Shown: in pieces, positions 23,705 to 37,016 of the stretch
Layout: each line of letters opens with the position of its first letter
Numbering within the stretch: position 1 is the first letter of the stretch
Assembly: GCA_043228905.1 (NCBI GenBank)
Contig: JBHGNT010000018.1
Coordinates: 992,001-1,056,000, forward strand
Direction: 5' to 3'
Length of the DNA stretch: 64,000 nt
Origin: Azolla caroliniana
Taxonomy: Eukaryota; Polypodiophyta
Position numbers and translations under genes: made by a program
Notes under the pieces: generated by a model
Seen by the model: only the letters and a program-made list of their open reading frames with translations
What the model was told of the DNA's origin: nothing
Database searches by the model: none

Positions 23705-25362
23705 GTAGCACTACCTCCAAGGATGGAGCATATTCTTTACTCAAATGTAGGTGTAAAAATAAACTTTAATGATGGTGAAGTAGATGGCACGCTTGAGCAA
23801 TCCCATAAAAGTAAAAACTATACAAGACGTGCACAATTTAAAATAACTGGGAAAATTAAGAAGTACAATAATAACTCACGAAAGGTAGCCAACATCTAAG
23901 CAGTAGCTGCTACAACACCAAAGTAACACACACAACACTTAACCATCTTTCCCCAAAATTAGTCTCCTCGATCCCCTGAGACCAACAAGGGGTGATACAA
24001 GAATATTAACCCGCTGGCCATAGACTATGTCTTTCGTTCGAAGGTTGATATTCTAGCATGTTCTATGGATTGAAACAAATCCTTGGTTTATAGGTAATTC
24101 ACGACGTACTTTGTAGGAAAGACTACCACAAATTACAACATCTTGCCATGTGTATGGAATTTTCTATTTTCTACTTTTCGAGGGTGGACAATTTGTTCAA
24201 TACATATTCCTATTGTACTTTCTTCCTATATACATGATTCACAACCTTGTGTTAAATGTCTAGGATTTTATACATTTATGAAATTCACCATAACATACAA
24301 TATAGCCAACAATAAACATATACATAGATAATAAAAAGTGGCATAAACTATCCATAGCCCTAACATGTAGGGTGAAACATAGTTTTATCATCATCACATC
24401 AATAGATTTACGACATTCGATATTAACAATAAACTACACACTATATCAACATTATCAATAATAATCATCGATAATCAACATTATTCTAACTCAACATATA
24501 AAAAGCAATAAAAAGGCTACAATACTTGCGAATAAATATTCTTTTCAGTGATCAAATGATTTTTACTAGGCAATCATGAAAAGCATTACACACCTATGCT
24601 TACTTTAAATAACATAACTTTTGAGCATATTACTTATAATCTCTTGTCAATGAGATTGATATTCGCTATAGGTTAATCATTAGGATTAAGCATTTACAAA
24701 TAAATCCTCAATAACCACTATCATTATTGACAATCAACAATACCATTGTTAGAGTCGGTAGCATTATAGAAAGCATGGCCATTGCATTTAACAAATACAT
24801 TACCACCACCATTTATGCACTTGCTCTTTAGAAATGCATGAGAATTTTGGTCATTTGGAGAAACACTAGGGGTATTTTATTAAATAAAAGAATGCAATGG
24901 CATATTGGTAAATAACTTTAAATGTTAGGGTATTTTTGTTTTTTCCTTAAATAGCATGAAGACGAACAAATTATCTAGAGATAACATGCTCAATAATTGT
25001 CTTGTGGGAGTTAATTTGGCACATCGATAGTCAACTATAATTGGCAATACTATAAACAACTTTGTTCCATGTGTCTGACTTGAGACGATTTAGACCTCAA
25101 GTGACGTGTAGCTTTCGTATGTGACACCGTTTGATGTCATTTGATTGCCTGTAAGGATTAAAAAATGGTGCAAACCTCTTGATGTTGTTGATCGCTCATG
25201 TAAGAGTTGAGTATGGTATTATCTTGTCTCATGTTAAGTTGTTGTGCAGAAATTGTCATATCGATATAAAGTGTTAAGCCTTGTCATCGAGATCTTGTAA
25301 TAACTAGTGTAATATCAATTCAAGTAATTGTTGTGCATGAACAAATTCATTGTTCATCATGT

Positions 25363-25514
25363 AAATACACGACATGAGTTTTTTTTTTAAAGAAAGATGC
25401 ACCTTAGTATATTACTCAAGAACTGTACATAGAGAAAACAAAAGGAGACATTTCATCTCACTTCTATTGTGATACAAAGGCTAGTATAAGCATCCCAAAT
25501 ACACGACATGAGTT
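25363..25514 (-). mobile_element. Short retroposed insertion with 18-bp target duplication
   Basis: A 116-bp insert (25381-25496) lies between two identical 18-bp copies of aaatacacgacatgagtt (25363-25380 and 25497-25514). It begins with a run of T on the plus strand, so it is an A-tailed sequence inserted in minus orientation. A-tail plus a long target duplication is the mark of LINE-type retroposition. It may be a SINE or a truncated LINE end; the body is not recognised. Confidence 0.75.
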
Positions 25515-25559
25515 GGGTTTAATACTTTTTGTTGACGCCTCAATGTGTAACCTTAGACA

Positions 25560-26015
25560 AACCGGCATCAGGATTCAAAACATTGAAGTGTAACTCAAAT
25601 GAATGGTATACACTAACACATATGTATGCATTTGAAAGGCTTTGGGATTTAGAGACATGGGAAGGATCACATAGAAATACAAAGCATGGGTTGGGCTTAA
25701 TAGTTCGTTGTAGTCTCAACGTGTAGCACTAGTTTCACATAGACTAACATCAAAGTATGAAAGTGTAATTCAAATAAATGGTATGCATGGACACATATAT
25801 TCATGCATATGCATTTGAAAAGGTTATCAATGTATTATTAGTTATTATTGGTAATTGGAATGTTGTTTCCACATATGTATGCATGCATATGCATTTGGAA
25901 AGGCTGTCCATATATTATGAGTTTATTGTTGTTAATTGGAACGATGTTTCGACATATGTATGCATATGAGAGGGGGGGGGTCCATATGTTGTCCATATGC
26001 ATTTGGAAAGGTTGT
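25560..26015. repeat. Degenerate tandem repeats
   Basis: Several imperfect copies of a motif around 'catatgcatttggaaaggttgtcc' and 'acacatatgtatgcatgcat' occur at about 25615-25640, 25795-25830, 25870-25915, 25950-25975 and 25995-26015. Spacing and similarity vary. A run of nine G lies at about 25973-25981. No function can be inferred. Confidence 0.5.
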
Positions 26016-28570
26016 CCCCATTCCCACATATCTATTTCTACCCATAAGACAATTGAGCAAATTAGTTGGAACATTTTAATTTTACTTCTTCATCAACATT
26101 AACAAATTAGTGTTAGAACAAATAGGTGGCTTGCTAGTTCCAACAATTAATCCCTTTTTCAGGTAGAGTTATGTCTTAAGATTTTAACAAATAAGTGGTA
26201 GCACAACCTACAAGATGCTTGAACCACCTTCATAAACCCCATTAAGATTGTGCTTATACCACTAAGGGCATTTTGATGCTCCACAATGATCATTATATCA
26301 CGCACGAGACTCAAACTCAATTGCCAATGTAGTTGGAAACAATATTGGATAACTAGGAATATATTTATCATGAATTACATATTTGTATATTCATTCCGCC
26401 ATATGAATTTATATATTAAACACATATGAGTTGAACCAAATACATAGCCTTTAGACTGTATTCATAGTGACTCTTTGCACTTTATTGAGTGCTTAGAGAG
26501 GAAAAGAGAAGAGGCAATTGGACAATATTGTTGAAAGCATAGTTGTCTTCGCAACACCAACAACATGTGGATCATCCACTAACATTTGTCAATGTAACTA
26601 CAAACATTTGTTTAATCGAAAACCACGGCATTAGATCATATAATGATGGTGATTTGGACATTATATTTCTTTTATAGTAACTTGTTACTCACACTAATAC
26701 CTAGTAAATGTCGATGCCATTCTTATATTAAAATCTTTTTATGCCTTTAAGAATCATTCTTTACTAATTAAGAAAAATTATTTTAAATGTATAGGTTACA
26801 ACTCTATAATGAGGACTAGGCTACAACACTACGATTACAACACGACAATCTAGATCAAATTATTAATTTCATGTGTCAATATTTGCGAAATGGAGAGAGA
26901 TACTCAGACAATGTTGATGGTATTTTAACGTCCTTGGAATGTCAAAGAGTGAGAGATGTGCCATAAGTGTCACCATATCATTCAATATATATGCAAATTT
27001 TGAGGCCAATACTCATTACATGGGCCTATGCCTAGCATAATGTATACATGTAGGTGTTGCTCTTTAAACCCAAAGGTTAGTGTGTCACAACATAGGTGAA
27101 GAGCTTTTATTTGCATTTGTCCTCATAAATAAATCATAATTTGTTGACATCTATATATGATGTTTACATAATATATAAGTAGGTTTTTGGAAAGATGGTG
27201 AATCACACATTATTAGCAAATAGATTGTCTCACAATGTTGTTGATTATTAGCTTCCGTCTTCATCTTTTCGATGCCATACACATTGGAAAGTGCTCTCAG
27301 CATCATTTTTGTCTAGTCAAATGGTTGAACTTCATATATGTTTATTACTCTACTCAAGCTACTCAATTATCTTATGAATCAAATCTTTGATGAATTCTAT
27401 GCTCCAGAATTTTAACTTACAATGGCTTGTTTATGAATATACAATACGAACTTTGCATGATTTTTTCTTTTGAATGTTGAGAAACTTCTATTGTTTCTGT
27501 TTTTAAACTTCTCCTTGTGATCAAAATGTATAAGTTAGGGGTTCATTTGTAAATATTCAACAATAGCATGTGAGTTGAATGGAAGGTGATTTTCTTAAGA
27601 ACATTTTTCCATACATCAAGGTATCATTTTAAAAGATTTACGCATATAGGAAATGGTGCATGCTCGTCGTGAACAATCTCACAACCTCAGATGTATGTGA
27701 GACAAGAGGGTTATTATGACTCCCGCAAGTCGGAACATTGGGCAACGACACAACCTACAATGTTAATTCTCATATTTCTTGACGTTATTATGCTAGTAAA
27801 TTGGTGGCCCACAAGATAACAAACTCATTCTCAATTCTTCACCTATACAGAAACATTTCTACTTGACCATCCTTGTTTTGGCATGCTAGAAATATTGAGC
27901 GAACTTTTCCTTCTTTCCTAATTAAGCGTAAGTTGGTTGTTGAGTTCCTTTATGGAGGGCCATAACCATTGGTCTTGAATATACCACCACATGTTCTTGA
28001 ATATCCCATAAAATGACCTTGAAAACAAACTATATGGTCTATACAAATTCAATTAGACATACATATGTCAATAAATGTTAATTGGTGTTATCTTTTATAA
28101 TACTCATGGTGTCAATGAAGACAAAAAGTAATGGATTTATATTAGAGATTATGGGTAAAAGTATTGTGAAAATGGAATATGGATAAGCATACTGAGAGTT
28201 CACATGTAATTGATATACAAGAGATTTGTTTTGCATAAACATTTGATGGATGTTGGTATGGTGTATTAGGATCATGATGCAACCTCCCACACAAAGTCAT
28301 AAGGGAATTGTGTTCCAACAATTGGCCTCTTTTGGGTGAGGCTACTATATCGTGACACGTTAGTGACCAATTGCAACAAGTTACACTATCCATGATATGT
28401 TGATCAATTTTAATTTTGATTGTTGGTGTGAGGTGCTCACAATTTGTATGATCCCAATATCAAGATTGTTGCTTTAATAAATTACAAACTTGCAATATTG
28501 ATACTCTTATCACATATAGTAATGCATTATACAAGTGAGGTGAAATCCCAAATAGAATATTTATATATTT

Positions 28571-28833
28571 GATTCGAAACAGAAAATACAAGACATGACA
28601 AACATAAAGAGATCATTTGGGGAAAAACCTACAAAGTCGATATGGACTAGATTCAATTGATTGTCCAAAATTCTACTCACCATGTAGCCCCATATTGTTT
28701 GATTTAAAACAATAGAAAAAATAGGCTACATGACAAAAAGAAAGGTATTGTTTGAGGGAGGACCTAACAAGTTGATATGGACTAGATTCAGTTGATTGGC
28801 TAGCATTTTGCTCATCATATAGCCCCATATATC
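28571..28833. repeat. Two direct copies of a ~130-bp unit
   Basis: The segment 28571-28700 recurs at about 28706-28833: both contain 'gatatggactagattcaattgattg'-like text (shared run gatatggactagattca) and end in 'catgtagccccatat' or 'catatagccccatat'. They are diverged, so the duplication is not recent. Confidence 0.6.
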
Positions 28834-30866
28834 TTTGCCTCTCTCACACTATCACACACTTCCGTAGGAACATCCAATAAAAGACCATGGTTATGTCACA
28901 ATAATTGGCATACATAATCCCTCTATGTACTCATGGCAATACCATTTTATATGATAAATATTTATAGAACATTATTGATGAGAGAACTATCACATAACTA
29001 AACCATTGGAAACAATAGCTATAGATGTTGCGAACTAAATTTGAAACCTCTAACAACTATTGCTTTTACTCTCTCTCGCAATGATAAGTTGTTAGACGAC
29101 TAACCCTAGGTCTTGGGTTTGAGACCAAACTTTCTCACCTCTTTATCACTCCATCTAACTTTCTCACCTCTCAATTGCTCCTTTTGTCTCTCCTTACTTC
29201 TCTCTTTTTTATTGAGAACCACATATCAATCCTTGCCATGGGGTTGGCCTTGTCCCACATACCATAATCACCTTCTCGTGGTCATTAGTAAATCTTCCCA
29301 TCTCTCGCACCCCAATTATTTGACAATTGTTTATAGCAAACCCTTGCAAAGCAAACAAAATGTATAATAAGTCCCACGAGCTATGCAGCCACCTTTGAAT
29401 AAAAGTTCATTTTCACATTCTATCGCAATGACAAAAGGTTTTTGTCCTTTATAAATTGTACATTCTAGGGTAAACGATGTTAACAACCTTTTTAATGTGA
29501 GAAATTTCTAACTTCCAATGGTTTTTAAAAATATTATCGATGCATATCATAAGAAGAACACCATATTCTATCTTTATGTGAGAAAACGATTTTGCACAAA
29601 TTTATGCATTTAGTTTCAAGTATTGAGAGTTGGGAAGTTACACAATTTTACGTACAACATTAACATATTATGTTGACTAACAAGAGAGAGTAGTTTAAAG
29701 AGTGATGATTGAATCCACCTTAATATCCTTCCTACCCACTTACAATGTTAGGGACAGTAGGTGGGGTAAGCACTCTTAAGACATAAAAAACGAAGTGAAA
29801 GCAAAGCACTTACTCGAAGTCATTTCAAGTTGAACTTTATCATGTTTGCATTGATGAGAAAGGTCACTATAATATACACTCTGAACAAAGAGGCATTATA
29901 TTTATTATTGTTAAGCACTTTAAGATGCTTTTTAAGAAGATGGCAAAATCGTGCTATATGTGTAGGAATGGAATTTCAAATTAACTAAACACAATTATTG
30001 ATGATAAATGGGTAATGATAATATTGCACGTGTTTTCTGATTCCAACAAGGGAAAAAGGTTTGGCGATAAATTATAGAAAGCAATACCAAACTCCTCAAT
30101 GATATTGGAACCGAGGGGGGGGAGTTGAATTTGAAGCTAGAGTTAGCAAATGAGATAAAATTAATCAAAGGGCATGTTGGGGATCCATAGAATCTAAAAT
30201 GCCATGTCAAAACCTTTGCAAGTATCTTCGGAGATTCTACTTACCACAACTTAGGGAATGGACACTACTGTTGTGGTTTATATCCTTCGACCCTTACAAT
30301 GCTCGCCGAATACTAGGAGGTGTTGTTGCAAGAAAATATTCCTTATCTTGGAGGGCTATAAAGCAATATAATATGCCCACTTAGGTGTACGTTGAAAGCA
30401 AATATATATTTAATCTATGGACATGTAAATATTCATTGTTTATGGAAGGAGGATCCAAGGGAAGAGGGATGGGTCCCAACAATGTTAGAGAGAAACACAA
30501 AGAGTTGTGAAGGGGAATGACAAGTGCCTATACACCAAGAGAGATTTGTGAGAGAGTTACATGGCAAGGTGCCAAAAATAGTGGAAAAGGCAACTTTCAC
30601 TAGTTTTATAACGACCTTTGGTGAATTGCTATACGTTACAAGGGGGGAGTGTAATCTCTCCCTCTCACTCGCTCGCTCACACACACACACACCCCACACA
30701 ATATCTCTAGAGAGAGAATACTTTAAGCACGAGGGAGTATTTCAAAGGGTAGGGATGTTATTGAAAGAGACCCTAGATTGAGAGAGTATAAGAATGAGGG
30801 TGGCACGCATTGTACTCACACACTAACTTCTTTCTTAGATCTCTCATACTACAAGCATAATTACCA

Positions 30867-33800
30867 ATGGCTCCCAATGACATGAATATGCCAAGTCCCC
30901 CTGTAGAGACAATTGATCCCATTAAAATGAAACAACTTACCCTTGATCATAATATCCACATTAATCATCATGATGAATCCAATGTCGACCTCAAGGCCTT
31001 GCATGTCAATGCTTTGGACCTCAAAGCCATAAAGTCAGAGTCCAATTCTACATTCCTCCAAGCTACATTCAACTGCACAAGTCTCCTACTAGGTAATTTA
31101 CTCTACTGATCTACTCTCGCATACACAAACAAACATACAATGACTCCACAAGTACTTCATTTGTTGCAATATAATCTACTTGTGTTTATATAATGATATT
31201 CATTAATAATAATAGTATGTTATAAATCAACTTCAACATAACAAGGAGTCCACATAAAATTCACGAATACACATTTTGTCATATTGGCTAGTTTTCAAGT
31301 AAATGAGAGTAAACAACCTTGGAAAAAAAAAATACTTCGGCATTTGGTAGTATCATTGGTGTTAAGTTGTGGAATGCACATTATATTGAAGACCATCACA
31401 ATATGTCTAAGTGAGACAAGTTAAACTCGACGATTTGCATTGGTGGATAGTGAGGAAAGCTAGAAGGAAAAAATTAAGAAGAGAGGATATATACCTAGTA
31501 ATAATGGCATAAATAAGGGTGGTGAACTAAAAATAAGAACAACGAGGTGCCAAAGGTCATTGATGAGGAGCATGAGGAATCATGACATTTTGTCATGGCA
31601 ATTATCGAGAGTTGTTTAAGGTAATCGTAGTGAGTCAACAATGGCTTAACCACCCAAACACAATTTTCACAGTGTCATAGGAAAAAATATGTTGGGTGGC
31701 TTAAAAGCTTATCCAAATTGAACTAAAACTTGAAAGTATTTGATTAGATGGTTGAGTTGTGTGCATACACGTATCTCACCAAAGGCGTGTATGCACACTT
31801 CCAATGCTTGATTAAGCCTTTGCGCCAAACATTTAGGTCTAAATGTCAAAGTGATGCCAAGTGTATTCATTGATCATTCCTTACGAACAAGCTAGGATAA
31901 ATTGATGTTATAACCACCCAATTGTTTTTTTACCTTTTCGTTGAAACTTTCACCACATCATTAAGTAAAAAATCGCGATGATTTCCAACACTATAAACAA
32001 TACCAAACTCACATACAATAGACCAAGTAAGAGTTTGTAATATCCATGAATCAATATTTGATTCTAAACTTAGAGCCACTAAATGATAAAGCTAGTACCT
32101 CACTTTTTAACCAATCATCATATCATGCAGACAACTTTTCTATACATATAAAACAAGTCAATAGTCTCCATCCACTACAATTCACCCAATGACAATTGAC
32201 ATATGCCGACTTGGCAATGAACTTAGCCACATGCACTTTTGACACACATCTTGATTCAAATCAAGATTTACCAACGTTTTTTCAAATGTCATACAATACA
32301 TCAAATCTAACACGATAAAACGTATTGCATTTTATAGGATTTTGTGAAGAATAATACATGCTTAACATAGGGATTCACCGAGATGCATATATTAAATGTT
32401 AATGTGGAAGTGTAATTCACAAACTCGGAATTGTGCACATGTTCTAATATATAGATCAATACAAAATTTTTACACATATTAAGTTTGAAGCTCTTCGTAC
32501 ACACGAGCACTTTGCGCTTATATAGTGTTGTGTGTCGTAGTAACATTCTTTATTTTCAAGGAACTAACATATAATAATGTAGTAATTCATATTTCTCAAA
32601 GACATATAACCTATCTTGGATTTTACCATCCATTGAAAACAAGTGTTTCTTAAAAAACAATTTTCTTAAAAGGATCTATCATAATGTGGGAAAACATTGG
32701 TACAAAGTTCAAACCATGCCAAGTCATATCCATATTGGCAAAAGACCACAAATTATGTTCTAGAGAAGAACATAAGTTTTCACACCATAATGCCTATATA
32801 TTAGGAAGGGGAATCACAATTGGTGACCTCAATAGTGATATGTCTACCTATAGATTATGAAGGAGGAATCCAATATGGCCGATGGAAGCAATATAGTTTA
32901 TTTAGTTTGCTTGGCATAATATACAAACCAGGACCAAGGAAACTTTTGATCCAATGTGAAAATCTTTTTCGAGTATGTGCATGTAAGTGTTTGTTTTAAC
33001 AATCTCTAGGATTTGATGGAAATGTTTGTGAGATGTCAATGTAGGCTTGGGGGTGTTATCATCCCCCTATGCAATCGCACATGCTGGGTGGCTAGGTGCC
33101 GCAATGGCGTTGGTCGTGGCGGCAATGTACGCGTACGCGGCCCTCCTAATGGCGAGGTGCCAGAAGCAGACGGGGGCGGGCACTTACCAAGAGCTCGCGG
33201 AGCTCGCGCTCGGGCGCCGCATTAGCCTATTCATCGAGTTCTTCTTCTACCTCGAGCTCGCGGGGAGCCTCATGGGCTATTGCATCTCCATAGGCGACAA
33301 CTTGGCGCACGTGTTCCCATCGGCGCGCCTTGGGATCCCGGGGGTCTCGGCACACAACATACTCTTGCTCTTGGCCTGCCTATGCATCCTCCCTACAGTG
33401 TGGCTCCGCGACTTGTCCGCCCTCTCCTTCACTTCGGTGTGGTCGGTGCTCAACACATTGCTACTTATAATCTCCGTCCTTGTTGCGGCCACCGCGGATT
33501 CACACATCGGCTTCCGGCATGCGATCCCGGCCGTGGAGCTCCAGGGTGCCCCGGTCGCCGCAGGCCTCTACGCATTCGCATTCGGGGGGACGACCGTCTA
33601 CCCAAGTGTGTACAAGTCCATGAGGGACCCCACCAAGTTCACATATGTGTTGTTCCTTAGCTTCAGCATTGCGACCAGCTTCGTGGTCGGGCTTGGCATC
33701 ATGGGTGCCTCTATGTTCGGGTCGGTGACCGCGTCCCAAGTGACACTCAACCTCCCCCCACACAAGGTGACCACCCACATGGCCCTATGGCTCACTGTGC

Positions 33801-34198
33801 TCACCCCGACCTTCATGTTCGCGCTCGTGATGTCCCCGATCTCCAAAGCCATGGATGCGGGCGTGAGCCGGCGCCTCCGTAAGTACCCCGCGCGCCTCCA
33901 AATGGCCGTGGCCACACTAGCCCGGTCATCCGTAATGGCCCTCATCGTAGTAGGCGCCATGGCATTGCCATACTTTAACTACGTAGTGGCCCTCATCGGC
34001 TCCTCTATGACGATCGCGATTTGTCTTGTATTCCCGTGTGTTTTCTATGCAATCCTTTGCCGAGACCGCTTGAACCGCTCATCCATCGCCGCGATCACCA
34101 TTGTGTCCATCTTATCGGCCATTGCCGCGGTTTGTGGTACCATAGTTTCCTTCCAAGGTCTCATCGAGAGTAGGAAGCATCACCGTTCCTCATCTTGA
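30867..34198 (+). CDS. AVT1-type vacuolar amino acid transporter (AAAP family)
   Basis: A multi-pass membrane transporter of the amino acid/auxin permease family. AVT1 relatives move neutral amino acids across the vacuolar membrane in exchange for protons. Two exons, 30867-31092 and 33045-34198, joined in phase 1, give 459 residues. Exon 1 encodes a soluble N-terminus of about 60 residues and the start of the first helix (STFLQATFNCTSLLL). Exon 2 begins at LGVLSSPYA, the conserved continuation of that helix. About ten further hydrophobic segments follow, with the family-typical GYCISIGDN and TVYPSVYKSM. The protein ends soon after the last helix (ESRKHHRSSS). Exon 2 is GC-rich, unlike exon 1 and the flanks. 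A poly(A) signal AATAAA lies at 34311-34316. The substrate is inferred from family only. Confidence 0.87.
31093..33044 (+). other. 1.95-kb intron of the transporter gene
   Basis: The donor is CTAG|GTAATT and the acceptor ATGTAG|GC. The intron is AT-rich and holds no reading frame worth naming. A perfect 13-bp inverted repeat, GTGTGCATACACG, lies at 31759-31771 and 31786-31798 with a 14-bp loop. Confidence 0.8.
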
Positions 34199-37016
34199 AA
34201 ACATCCCGACCAAAAAGACACTTCTTTGCCCAATTCTTAATGGGGGTGGGGTGGACATGTCTTTAGTGCTCCTCTTCACCACTATGTCCCTTGTATAACA
34301 TGATAAACCCAATAAAACAAACACAATCTGAACCAATCAATATCACCCTCCCCCCAACACTTTCTCCCCATGGCGTGGTTTCAGTATCTTAATAATTCTC
34401 AAACATACAAGTAATTTTTGCTTTTTGATTAGCATTGGCTCTCTCTAAAGAGGAGACATTGCTATTGTTTTTTAGAAGCCTGGTTTGAAAAACTTATTGT
34501 AAAAGCTCATATGTACTTCACAAGTATCAACACACAACTCCACCTGTTTTTATTATGGTTAAAAATAAACCCCACGTTTTTGTAAAATTGGTTGACCGGT
34601 TTCTGCCGGTCACTATTATTGGTTTAAGAACCTATTTGTAAACCTTTGTTATCTACTAAATAAAATTTACAATTGAGTGTTGCCTATTTCTTGCATTCAA
34701 TGTATATGTAGGATCAACGAATTTGAATATTGTCTCGAGAAACAACACATAAATATGGATTCCAACTGAAGCATGGTGTCATCATTGATGTTGTTTAAAT
34801 GCATGATATGTTTTATAGCATATGCAACATCCGATGCTAAATCAACTAAAGCAGTATGTTTTACCATCAAATGCTAAATCAATGAGCATTTTGAACCACA
34901 CATATACTTGGTATGCAAGCGCCTAAAATACTTTATATTCTGAATGAAGTACACATTTGAGTATAAAAACATCCAACATGGTATCATGGCATTTCAAAAT
35001 GCCTGAATGTAGTAGACATTAAGAACAACAACGTTAACACTACGAAGCTATAACATGTGAGAGATCAAGGTTTTTGCAACATAAGGATTTTTTTAGTTTC
35101 ATGCTACTTAAAACTCAATTGGATATGATGCAAGGGCCGAAACAATATAGTGAGACAAAAGGCCATAAAGCGTTAATGGATGAAGATTGACCAAAGTTCA
35201 AAATTGATGTTCGTAGAAGGATATGCCTTTGAACTCTCTATAATCTCTCCTAATTGTGAAGGATCATGCTATACTTCTCAACATCCTCAAATATAGGTCC
35301 TATCGTGATGATGTGATAGCCAAGAGACCCTTGAAAGTTGACACTTGTAAATTAGCCTGCCTTTACTTAAATGCTCTGACTTAAGTTTTATGTGTTCACA
35401 ACCTTTATTGCCTTGCTTTCATTTGCACCTTTTCATGAGTGCATGCACTAATTACCATGCATCAATTTTCTTTCCCTTGCATTTACATGTTGGAGTATTG
35501 TTTTTTGTTTAACCCTTAGATTTTGTCTCTTCCATGCCGCTCAACACTATATACAAGTTTGGAAACACAACTTTTTATGTGCATGTACCCTTGATAGGAA
35601 TTTAAGTGTTCAAGTTCCACGATAATATTGTACATCAGCATTGTCCATGCTAGGTATATAAAGTTCTAGGTTGTCCAAACCCCCACAAAAATACAGATTA
35701 CATGTTCCATTGGGATTTTTATCCATTGATGATTTCCTAGGATACATTACAATGACTTAAAACTTTGTTGGAGCCTCTGGTCTCTTGCACCACAAGCACC
35801 GTTAAGCTTCTCCAGGGCCTAGCGTGTCATTGTACAACCACTTGACCCCTTATGACATACATGTTGCATAATCCACCAAGAGTTTTAGACTGACCAATGA
35901 CCATTGGTCTTTAACACAACACACACATTGCCAAATTTATTTAGGCCTTGATGTGTCTTTCAAGAACTACAACTCATTCATACACATCACAATCCATTTA
36001 ATTGTCTACCCATGGTCACCCAAATTTTGAAGGGCATTTGGTGAAGCATGAAGCATCCCCAACTTCTTGTAGCATATGATTCATGCATAACACAATCAAC
36101 TCTCATTGTAGCCTCTACCTCTTCCACATGTCTCAACACAACCAAGACTCTTACGACACATTTTCATAGTTCCCTAAGCAAATAGCTATAGTGTTGATTA
36201 GAGGCTTTCCATCACATTCAAGTCATCTTACACCCAAACCTTGACAACTCATATCTAAATATTTCATTGCCTTTTTTAGGGTTCATGCTCTTTATTCCCA
36301 TTTCCAAATTCATCACATGATTTTTGTTCTATATGTAATTTTCCATCCAGCTCAGTGAAGAGGCACCACCTTGCCCAATGTATCTCCACCAAATTTAAGC
36401 GGTGAAAGGCTGGTTTTTCTTACTCCCCTCCCCCTTCACTTAAGCCTAGGGATGGATAGTTGTTTTTGCCAACCCGCCAACTCACATACTACTCAAGCTC
36501 GCTTACCACAATGCCATGTGTTCAACCCCAACATAGCCTAAAAGTTAATCAAAGTACAACTTCCCACTATGGTATAGCTTCAATAAGATGAATAAAATAC
36601 AGCTAGTTTGTACTAAGGCTCTTACACCAAAAACTAGAATTGCATGTGATCATCCCTTACATTACTCAAAGTCATGTAGTTAAATTAGTGGAATGCGAAC
36701 CACACAAGCTCTGCAAATAAATTAAGGTACAACTTAACATACTGGTATGACTTCAATAAGGGGAGGACTTTGTTGCTAGTTAGCAAGGTCATCCCACAAA
36801 GATCATAATGCTATGTGTTCAAGCAAGGTCTACACAGGTTAAGAAAAGGCTTACCACTACCTTCAAGGAGATGATGATGGGGATCCATTATTGTTCTTTA
36901 GTTAACCATAGAAATATAGTAATTTAGGCTTTATGAGGTAATTCAAATTTGGACTGACCATTCTGTTGACCACTTGCATAATAGTGTTTATCTAGACTGA
37001 ACACACAAATTTCTTG
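34199..37016. other. Intergenic, no gene recognised
   Basis: Holds the 3' UTR of the transporter on the left. Around 36480-36840 two blocks repeat the same text in diverged form ('atgccatgtgttcaa' / 'atgctatgtgttcaa', 'gtacaactt...tggtat...cttcaataag'), which points to an old duplication or transposon remnant. No gene is supported. Confidence 0.5.

Larger units (their letters stand above)
23705..30866. other. AT-rich intergenic region with small repeats, no gene
   Basis: No coding region is supported. The region is strongly AT-rich and contains a small retroposon with an 18-bp target duplication (25363-25514), a degenerate array around 25560-26015, a duplicated segment at 28571-28833 and a short (CA)n/(GA)n patch at about 30660-30715. 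The last part should hold the promoter of the transporter gene that starts at 30867. Confidence 0.5.

Noticed and set aside
33280-33960. Several open frames of 76-126 codons on both strands over the transporter exon
   Set aside because: Shadow frames of the GC-rich exon 2; no family similarity, and the transporter frame is clearly the real one.
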